From Hippasteria phrygiana (Eukaryota; Echinodermata; Asteroidea; Valvatida; Goniasteridae): a stretch of DNA of 64,000 nucleotides. The DNA is taken from the NCBI GenBank assembly GCA_037893225.1, contig JAZGUH010000363.1, positions 1,984,001 through 2,048,000 on the forward strand, given 5' to 3'. Every line of letters starts with the position of its first letter. Within the stretch, counting starts at the first letter, position 1. Under the pieces are notes generated by a model that saw nothing but the letters and a program-made list of their open reading frames with translations, searched no databases and was not told the origin of the DNA. Below, piece by piece: positions 56,510 through 64,000 of the stretch. Made by a program: the position numbers and the translations under genes.

Positions 56510-57521
56510 GTGAGCGTTCTTGCGGAAAAACTCAATCTAGAGATGGCTGAGCCTCAGCAAACTTCTGATCGAGAAATTGAGCTGGCCAAAATTGAGCTGG
56601 AAAAAGAAAGGCTCAGGCTTGAGTTTGAAGAAAGAGAAAGAGAAAGAGAAAGAGAAAAAGACAAAGAAAGAGAAGAAAGAGAATTTGAACTACAAAAGCT
56701 TGAACTCAAACATCAACTGAAGATAAAAGAATTGGAATTAGGTGCAAAGAAAGACACAGGCAAAGAGAGAACTCCAGTTGACTTTGATCTAGAAAAAAAA
56801 ACGTGAGGTTTGTGCCGAAGTTCAGCAAACATGACGTTGAAACATATTTTCTGTCTTTCGAGAAAACTGCCAAAAGTCTTAAGTGGCCCGAGAAGTATTG
56901 GCCTTTGCTCCTACAGAGCACGTTTGTGGTGGGTAAGGCTCAAAAAGTCTACGCCACACTTTCAGAGGACCAGTGTAGTGAATATGCTACAGTTAATTAT
57001 GAGTTGGTTCCTGAGGCATATAGGCAGAAATTTCGAAAATTGACTAGATCAAATGGCCAGACCTTTGTCGAATTCGCTAAACAAAAGGAAATTGTGTTTG
57101 ATCGATGGTATCGATCTCTCAAAGTTAAGAAGAAATTTGAGGAGCTGAAAGAAGTTGTCCTCATGGAGGAGTTCAAAAACAGTGTCCCACTGAGCATCAA
57201 AACCCATTTGGAAGAACATCAGATCACCCAGCTAAAGAAAGCTGCAGTGGTAGCTGATGATTATGAGTTAACTCACAAAATGAGTATATGGGCAAAACTA
57301 ATTTCCAGTTAAGGGGTTTCTACAGACACGCTGATAGGGGCAAGTCAGGTTCCGAGGCACAGTCTAGCACTGGTAATACTGATTCATCGTATAAGAAGCC
57401 GTTATCACCAAGTGGAGCTAAGGAGGATCGAAAGAAGTTCTTTTCTCCGATCACATGTGATTACTGTCACAAAAAGGGCCACACGAAGGCGAAATGCTTC
57501 AAGTTCATCGCTGACGAGTGA
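56510..57521 (+). pseudogene. Gypsy gag: coiled coil, SCAN-like capsid, zinc knuckle
   Basis: Gag forms the particle that packages element RNA. Residues about 20-85 are a charged coiled coil (runs of E, R, K and L). The first frame ends at 56,806, immediately after a run of nine A. Capsid-like sequence continues in another frame from about 56,803: VPKFSKHDVETYFLSFEKTA, WPLLLQSTFVVGKAQKVY, FVEFAKQKEIVFDRWYRSL, VLMEEFKNSVPLSIKTHLEE and AAVVADDYELTHK. This last stretch has the spacing of a SCAN domain. A further frame change near 57,290 leads to CDYCHKKGHTKAKC, a CX2CX4HX4C nucleic-acid-binding knuckle, and a stop at 57,521. The A-run shift may be a true frameshift site or simple decay; the second shift looks like damage. 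Confidence 0.78.
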
Positions 57522-57617
57522 GAGCGTTCCGAAAAGCCAGTCGCTTTTGTCCGTAAGGACACTTTACTTCGTAGGAAGTCCGGTGAGGCTGTTGGCAACC
57601 GTGTTTCTTCTTCAAAG

Positions 57618-58661
57618 ATGGTTGATGAAATCAACCCAGTCGATGAAATCTACAAAGATTTTGTTCATCGTGGTGATGTGTTGTGTGCGTCTGAGGAAGC
57701 CGGCAGTCCAGTTGTTATCCTAAGGGATACAGGCGCGTCACAGTCACTGATGCTGGAGGAGGTGTTGTCATTGTCTCCAGAAAGTTCGCTGAATGCGAAA
57801 ATGTTGATTCAAGGTATTGGGGGTAATTGTATGCCTGTGGATGTTGGAGTTGTTCCTAGTCTGCCGATGAAAGGTGTCGGGTTTTTGCTAGGTAATGACG
57901 TTGCGGGAGGTAAAGTGTCGGCATCCCCTATTGTCTCTGGCGAACCTGTGGATGAGCCAGAAATTCATTCTTTGGAGGAGGAGTTTCCAGAAATCTTCCC
58001 CGAGTGTGCAGTGACGAGATCTCAGTCGAAACAGATGGAAAAGGAGGTTGCAGAGTCAGTGCCGATAGAGGAGGACTCTGGTGTTTGGCTGGCTAAAACT
58101 TTCTTCAATAATGTAGAAGAAAATGAGGGAGTGTCTCAAGATGCTAAGTTTAGCCGATCCTCGCTGATAGTGATAGAGAAGCAGAAAGTGGACCCAGATT
58201 TAAGGAAGCTCGCCCAGACAGCGTGTTCTGAGGAAGAGGTTCAGGGGGTTCCAGAATGCTACTACGTCAAGTCTGGCGTGTTAATGAGGAAATGGAGACC
58301 TACCCAGAGACCAGCTGATGAAGAATGGAGTATTCTTCATCAAATTGTTGTTCCTCTGTGTTACCGTGATGAGATCTTGAGAATTGCACACGAGATTCCG
58401 GTTGCAGGTCATCTTGGCATTAGAAAGACTCAAGCTAGAGTCATGGCACATTTTTATTGGCCTAAGCTACATGTACACCAAGATGTGGTTGCGTTCTGCA
58501 AGACGTGCCATATGTGTCAGATGGTGGGGAAACCACAGCCATCGATCAAGCCTGCACCGATGATACCGATTCCTGCATTTTATGAGCCATTTACGAGAGA
58601 GTCCTCGTTGATTGTGTTGGTCCTCTACCGCAGACGAAGTCCGGGCATCAGTTTTTGTTGA
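57618..58661 (+). pseudogene. Gypsy protease-integrase ORF
   Basis: A 347-codon frame. The aspartic protease active site is ILRDTGASQSLM (about residues 34-45), with the flap and a later GFLLGNDVAGGKV segment. A linker containing EEFPEIFPECAVTRSQSKQ follows. The integrase N-terminal zinc-binding HHCC domain is HEIPVAGHLG...FCKTCHMCQMVG (residues about 262-310). The core starts as DCVGPLPQTKSGHQFLLTIM but in another frame, after a shift near 58,605. It holds the first catalytic Asp. A one-base insertion near 58,793 then breaks the next block and the element ends at 58,808. No RT motif (YxDD) occurs between protease and integrase. The copy is incomplete and cannot encode a working integrase. 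Confidence 0.8.
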
Positions 58662-58808
58662 CCATCATGGATTTGTCAACCAGATTTCCAGAGGCCATTC
58701 CACTGAGGAAGATAACAGCCAAAGTTGTTGTTGAGGCTCGTATGCAGTTTTTCACAATATATGGTTTACCGAAAAAAGTGCAGTCCGATCAAAGGGTCTA
58801 ACTTCATG

Positions 58809-58974
58809 TTAGGGCTGTGCCGAATATTTGAATATTTATTTTCGAGTTCGAATATTCGAAGGTGAAATGTAAGAAGGAGGAACAGTTCAATTTTTGATAA
58901 CGAAATTGTATTCTGGAGGGTTATTTCAAGGTAACTCTAGACATAATAGCAGCTGTATGCCTCAAATTACATGT
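58809..58974. repeat. GAATATTCGAA-type dispersed repeat
   Basis: TTAGGGCTGTGCCGAATATT followed by alternating AATATTCGAA words resembles the repeat at 19,508-19,600 (CTAGGGCTGTCCCGAATATA). Its left edge coincides with the loss of the Gypsy integrase core, so it probably inserted into or replaced the 3' part of that element. Confidence 0.55.
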
Positions 58975-59725
58975 CAGGGCTCGAAATTACCATTGTAGTG
59001 CTTGCGCAACGCAAGTGAAAAATACCCGAACGCAAGTTGGAAAAGTACCGGTTTTTGTCTACTGATATTTTACAATGATAACCTGTATGATTTGATTAAA
59101 ACAATAAGTTTAACAAACATGTTTTACTGTAGCTTTTCTGTCTGTCTGTCCCGGCCCAGCAGCTGCTCATGATCATAGCGCTCGCACAATCCCTGCATGC
59201 AGATCGGAACGAAATCCGTGCAATGTTAATGTACATAGAACGGTGCAGACTGCACGTACAGTACATCATTGCCTTTTTATGCATGTCTTGCGTTGGGGAC
59301 CAGACATGCTGCTGGGCGATGTGTAACCTCGCTCCCATTCATACAAGTCAGTCGTTAAATGTAGCTGAAACCGCCGGGTGCGAGCGTGCGTTGCGTGGAG
59401 CGGGGATTTTACACGTAAACGTTGTTGACATCGTTTCGCGAACTGATCGGCTTTTAAATGACGGAGAAGTGAGATATTTTGTGACATTTTTTTCTTGCAT
59501 TTTGGGGTTTCCGATCATCATGAAACGTTCACCACCGAAGCAGAAAAGTCTGCTCTCTTTCTTCAAAAGTAAGCGGCCGGCATCCGAAGCTTTGCCTTTA
59601 TTTCATATGTCATACATACATTGAATTACAAAAATTAGTGCAAGTTAAATTTTGTTAGCGCAAGTTGTTTTAAATGCCAACTTGCGCAAAGCGCAAGTAC
59701 ATTTTTTTTGGAATTTCGAGCCCTG
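58975..59725 (+). mobile_element. hAT-type element, internally deleted, with PIP-box-like first exon
   Basis: Ends are CAGGGCTCGAAATT (58,975-58,988) and AATTTCGAGCCCTG (59,712-59,725), exact reverse complements and typical of hAT elements. Subterminal CTTGCGCAA and GCGCAAGT words occur at both ends. An ATG at 59,520 opens KRSPPKQKSLLSFFK, followed at once by a donor-like GTAAGC. KQKSLLSFF fits QxxLxxFF, the PCNA-interacting consensus, which is also seen at the start of some hAT/ZMYM-type transposases. The BED and DDE parts are missing between 59,580 and 59,640. An exact 8-bp target duplication was not found. Confidence 0.7.
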
Positions 59726-62655
59726 CATGTACATGTACATGTACAATGTATATTGCAAACATTCTCCAAGAATATGGAAATAGATCATTGATTAATAAAA
59801 TTATAAAACTTGCAAAGTTAGCATTGTATGTAATGATACACTGGTGCAAACGTTGAGGAAATAAATGATGAAAACTTCCAAACGGCATTTCGAACTGGAA
59901 ATCGGATGACTGGAAGTCCGAAAGATGCTGCATCTGATGAAGCTGAACATTCTGCAAGTAAGTATCTCTCTGCGAGCACAAATTGTGGCGTGGAGAGATT
60001 TATATTATTGGCTTAACAATATTCTCCAATCAGTTTTATATAGATAGTTTTATATGATCTTTGATTTTCAGAATGGTTACTGAAATCGAAACCATGCTCA
60101 CAAAACGACGACGATGCAATATTTTCTACAAGACACGTGCATCCAAAATTACAGGAATTCTTTTTCTGAAGTGGAAAATTGGGAGGGTAATAATCCCAAC
60201 GAAAATGTTTATTAATGGGTTCACTATTGGTTTCTTGTGGTTTGATCAGGGGCAGGGGGAATCATGGTGCGGTTTCAGGAATGTTCGGTTTCGACTGATA
60301 TCCTTATCATGCAATGCATGTTTCAATATTAAATGACGAACAGAATTTGACATAGAGGAATTTCACATTAGCCCCTTCTGCGCACTTCCGGGTTGAAAGC
60401 GAGAATGTCGGTGGCAAACAAAACAACGCTTTTCAGCACATTCATTCATGCATGAATTAATCGGGCCATAAAATCCAGCACAGGCGCACGATCAGCATAA
60501 AGTTGTTTACTGTGACATTGAGATCCTCGTTTTCAAACGCACAAGTGCGCAGATCGGCACTAAACTAAGGCTGCAAGTTTCCGGTTTTAAAATTATCCGT
60601 GTGACCGTGTCACCGTTTTACGGTTTACGGTTAACCGTAACCAATGTTCTTTTGTGTAACAAAGAAAAACAAGTCTGGGAAAGTCGCAGTTCATAACCTA
60701 ATTTTGTTACCACGTGATTGGCAGAAATCGATAACACATCGCTAATTAAGACGGTAACATCAAGAACGGGTGAACAAAATTTCCCTGCCCCACAACGATG
60801 CCACATTAATTCACTCTAATACGGACGAGCACGTGAGAGAAGTTTTGCTGACTATGATGACCTACATGTACCCCCAATATCATAGGACGGCCCGTGCCCA
60901 AATTTAACTAATTATGAATTCATGATGCACTGGTACGGTACGTGCACACTCAGCTAGCTATAGCTGGCAAGCACATAGAAAACATTCTTCATCGTCCGCC
61001 CAACCCCATTGGCTGTTGCCGAACATCGTGGTCGGTCCGTGCCCAAACCTAACCAATCATCTTTTATAATGCATCAAGCTTCATTGGGCGTGCACAGATT
61101 CCGTGCGCCCAAATTCAAGGTCCGATTGGCCCTCGTCCCACATCGTAGACAACCCATGTAGAATCTAACCAATCATGATGCATCAAGACGATTGGCAGTG
61201 GGAATTGTTTTTTACAGTTGCCCCAATTGGCCTTCGTGCAACATTGAACTTGCTACCCTGAGACTCAAAACAATGTATACCAATGCATGGGTAATTAAAG
61301 AAAAATGATACCAAGATCTGCTAATTCGGTCCAGCAGTTTTTGCTGACAAGAAACCATAAAGTCGGGGGTCATAAATTCTGCCACCCCGTTGCTGTTATG
61401 TTATAGATTAGCAGTCTGCAAATTTGTTTACTATAGCCTATTTGCATAAATTTAAATATGCATTTATAAGGCACTTTAAATACAAAAATGTCAATGATTA
61501 ACTTGTCATATAATCTGTTTTTAGAGACTGTGGTTGCAGAGAAAAAGTTATTTGAAATGATTTAAAATTATTTTGAAATGATTTGGTGGTTAAAGGAATT
61601 TATATCTTGAATTTTTATCCTCAAAACTGTGACTATAAAGTCCACTGTTTTGAAGACGTCCAAGAAGCCCCGAGAAAATTTTGATTTTGATTCCTTTGCA
61701 AAGTTAAGGGTCGGAGAGTCACCATTCATGGCTGACGCCACCTGTCGTGTTTAGGGTTCACGACTTAATACGTCCCCCGCAATCAAGGAATCACTCTCTA
61801 GTGCCTTTCTTCCCCTGTCTTTTCTCCGTGCCGGATAATGAAATGTGTCTTCCACTCTGTGTATCTGTAGTGTGGGTAGTTTTCTCTACCAACTCTTTTT
61901 AAAGAAAGACGTGACACAGGAAAACAAAATAGTAAGCAGAAATGCTTTTTTAAAATCGTATTTCAGAACACATTTAACTTCATTGTTAAAATATCTGATA
62001 CCTGAAAATCAAAAGTCAGCTTTCTGCAATATGTCGGAACATGCCGGTCAGAAAGTCTAAAGTCGGAACTTAATAATTTGAAAGTCAGATTTGCAAATTA
62101 TGCTACCAAGTCGGAAGAATGTCATCCCTGTAAACCTTTCCTAAATCATTCCTTGGTGCTGGCGATAGTCATAAAAGTGAGAATCTATTATAATGATTAT
62201 AACGAGCAATTTCGTGCGTTAATTATACTGCATCTGTACGTTTTTTGTTTACCCAAAAATCGGCCGCCCGGAATAATTTGGTCTAATTGCGGTGAAAATG
62301 ATCATTTTCTAGCTGCCTACCATAGGTGGAAAGTACACAATTTTTGTAGAATCGGATCGCTTGTTCATTGTCATCTGCTGATTTTCACTGCAAAGTTAAG
62401 GGCTTTTTAATTACCAATTTGTAAGGGAAAATGGTGGTTCTGAAAAAAATCACAGATTTTAAAAACGATATCGGCGATATCTCAATTTTTCGATTTAAAA
62501 AAACATGTAGCCGATTTCGATTTTTGGGCAGCGAATATCGTATAATCGTGATTTTATCGTTGCATCGTCCAGCGCTAGTCAATCCCTAAACATTTATTAG
62601 GGTACTACCATGAATTAGTAGGTAAAGAATTAAGCAATGAATAGGATTTACCAAG
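59726..62655. repeat. Intergenic DNA with CCAAT-rich degenerate repeats
   Basis: ACATGTACATGTACATGTAC begins at 59,727. From 60,900 to 61,250, three diverged units of about 120 bp share AACCAATCAT, GATGCATCAAG and (A/C)(A/G)ATTGGC. Near 60,590-60,640, GTTTTACGGTTTACGGTTAA and GACCGTGTCACCG form a short foldback. From 62,440 to 62,560, GATATC and ATTTCGATTTT words resemble a hAT/ATCGAT-type repeat end. No gene is supported. Confidence 0.45.
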
Positions 62656-64000
62656 TCAAATCCATTGATAAGGTTTTTCTTCTGTATTTCTGGCGGCAGA
62701 CTTTCTGGCTTCCGACAGGACTGTGCGCCTTGGTCTTCTCTCAGACTGCAATACATCTTTCAGGTAGCAGGCTGAGAATGTGTTGGGAGATTTCCAGCAA
62801 GCTGCTTTGATGATGTCTTCCAAGGGAACCCCTTTAAAGAAGGCCCAGGATGTGGTAACCGCTCGGACATCATGAGCACGAATGTCCGGTCTGAAATTAC
62901 TCGGCCAGTGGCTTGCTGCCGATTTTATTGCTGTCACAATCCAACGTGTCTTGAGATGCTGGTTGATGATGTACTGTAGACGTAATAAATAGTTGTTTCG
63001 TCTGACCTCTTAAAGTTTTTGTTCGGTCAATATACCATTTCAGAGCTCTCGCTGAGCACCAAAGTTTATCTGATGGGATTGAGGAGAGCGATTTTATTTA
63101 CGGGACAAATATATCTGGTGGTTGAAAGGAAGCTGATCTATTTTTCATCAGGAATCCTGAATTAGGGATCAATCGTACACATTTGGCTCCCACCGCAAGT
63201 GGCCATCTTGTATTGTGAGTGCATGTAGTTCACTGCGGCGTCTGGCAGTTGCTAAAGCTAGGAAATACACTACATTTATTGATAGGTGTATTTAAGCCTG
63301 ACACAAGGGTTCATATAGGGGCTTTTAAAAGAACAGCCAGAACTTGAGTAAGTTTACGTATGGGAGGTTTTTGAATAAACATCCCTCGTCACAGGTGGCA
63401 AATGGCTGCATTGTCCGAAACTGACGAACCATCTGGAAAGCCTTTGTGGATTGCAGCAATGGCTGCTCTATAATTCTTTATTGTGGCTACCGTTATCTTC
63501 GACTCAAAGAGGTAAACCAGAAAATCCCCAATATCCGTTACAGAAGTATTGGTGGGATCGAGAGTGTGCCGTTTACACCATTTATAGAAATGGTGTAGTC
63601 TGCTATTGTAGACCGTCCTTGTCGAGGGTCTATGACTCTGTGCTGCAATGTCAGCAGCCTTTCCTGAAAGGCCTGCTGCTGTAAGGGATCTCTTGACAAT
63701 GTCCAGCAAGTCAGGTGGAGATCTGTCGGGGCTGGGTGAATGAATCCCGACACCGGTTGAAACAGAAGATCTGGTCTGTGAGGTAATACTACCGGCTGAT
63801 GTATCAGAAGTTTCAAAAGTCTCGTGAACCATGGCTGACGCGGCCAGAACGGGGCTACCAGGAGAAGTTTGCAGTTCTCCTGCTCCACCTTGGCTAGAAC
63901 TCACGAGACAAGGGATATGGGAGGAAAGGCATAAGCCAGCATGCCGTCCCATCGGATTGACAGAGCATCTAGGTGCCATGCTTGAGGACTGCGTGTTCGA
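62656..64000 (-). pseudogene. Second DIRS tyrosine recombinase, running off the window
   Basis: Minus-strand coding remnants enter from the right edge. The first part (63,979-63,389) has HSPSPDRSPPDLLDIVKRSL, STRTVYNSRLHHFYKWCK and ITVATIKNYRAAIAAIHKGF, the N-terminal core-binding region. Near 63,215 the complement reads ATARRRSELHAL, box I with the catalytic Arg. The final part (62,937-62,656) has IRAHDVRAVTTSWAFFKGV (HxxR) and SPNTFSACYLKDVLQSE with the nucleophilic Tyr. Frames change between 63,390 and 62,940, so this copy is also broken, but its Trp codon is intact where the 17.9-kb copy has TAG. RT and RNase H of this element would lie beyond 64,000. A parallel frame at 63,538-63,888 is the expected overlapping upstream ORF (LLVAPFWPRQPWF). 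Confidence 0.78.

Larger units (their letters stand above)
55070..58808 (+). mobile_element. Gmr1-like Gypsy retrotransposon, 3'-truncated
   Basis: A probable 5' LTR and leader (about 55,070-56,400) is followed by a primer-binding-like site, gag with coiled coil, a SCAN-like capsid segment and a zinc knuckle, protease, and then integrase with no reverse transcriptase between. Protease-integrase-RT order is the defining rearrangement of Gmr1-type Ty3/Gypsy elements. RT and RNase H would be expected after integrase. The element ends abruptly at 58,808 within the integrase core, where a GAATATTCGAA-type repeat begins. No 3' LTR is present, so LTR limits cannot be confirmed. Confidence 0.75.

Noticed and set aside
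59169..59624. Entire 151-codon frame as a protein
   Set aside because: Only the part from the ATG at 59,520 has hAT-like character. The upstream part is the element's non-coding subterminal region.

Overview
This is a gene-poor, repeat-rich stretch of an animal nuclear genome. Split genes with GT-AG introns, tRNA-derived SINEs, DIRS-type and Gypsy-type retroelements, many short inverted-repeat transposons and abundant ACATGTACATGT and TAGGCCTA words suggest a marine invertebrate, probably a deuterostome such as an echinoderm. The taxon is an inference from composition and element content, not a demonstrated assignment.

Three split host-type loci are visible. (1) Minus strand, 8.15-14.47 kb: ten exons of a DDE-transposase-like protein. 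Its key residues and spacings resemble the RAG1/Transib catalytic core: a D in an IGGD motif, a second D followed 19 residues later by CxxC, then HxxxxH and a Glu 21 residues on. At least three reading-frame breaks suggest a pseudogene. (2) Plus strand, 19.24-35.26 kb: six clean exons for the C-terminal half of a calpain-5-like protease (end of the catalytic region, domain III, C2 domain, stop). The catalytic Cys/His/Asn exons are not in the window. (3) Minus strand, 46.02-53.87 kb: exons for the C-terminal part of a transferrin-receptor/glutamate-carboxypeptidase II-like (M28B) protein, including its dimerisation domain.

Mobile DNA fills most of the rest. A DIRS gag remnant lies at 5.0-6.4 kb. 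A DIRS body with RT, RNase H and tyrosine recombinase lies at 15.0-18.55 kb, and carries RT-core loss, two in-frame TAG codons at expected Trp positions and terminal direct/inverted repeats. A second DIRS recombinase enters from the right edge at 62.66-64.0 kb, and a bare DIRS-like terminus sits at 54.7-55.03 kb. A Gmr1-like Gypsy element (SCAN-like gag, zinc knuckle, protease, then integrase with no RT between) occupies about 55.1-58.8 kb. Decayed DNA transposons include a mariner (28.77-29.46 kb), a Harbinger 5' part (44.2-44.6 kb), a BED-finger fragment (28.45 kb) and a deleted hAT with a PIP-box-like first exon (58.98-59.73 kb). At least ten MITE- or hairpin-like elements have recognisable inverted ends.

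Tandem DNA includes a 550-bp pure (TGTGG)n tract at 46.36-46.91 kb, an ACAACGT-rich block at 4.2-4.99 kb, a minisatellite at 42.38-42.74 kb, and an intronic array with 14 copies of the full CRE palindrome TGACGTCA at 10.32-12.29 kb. Remaining intervals are introns or intergenic DNA in which no gene is supported.
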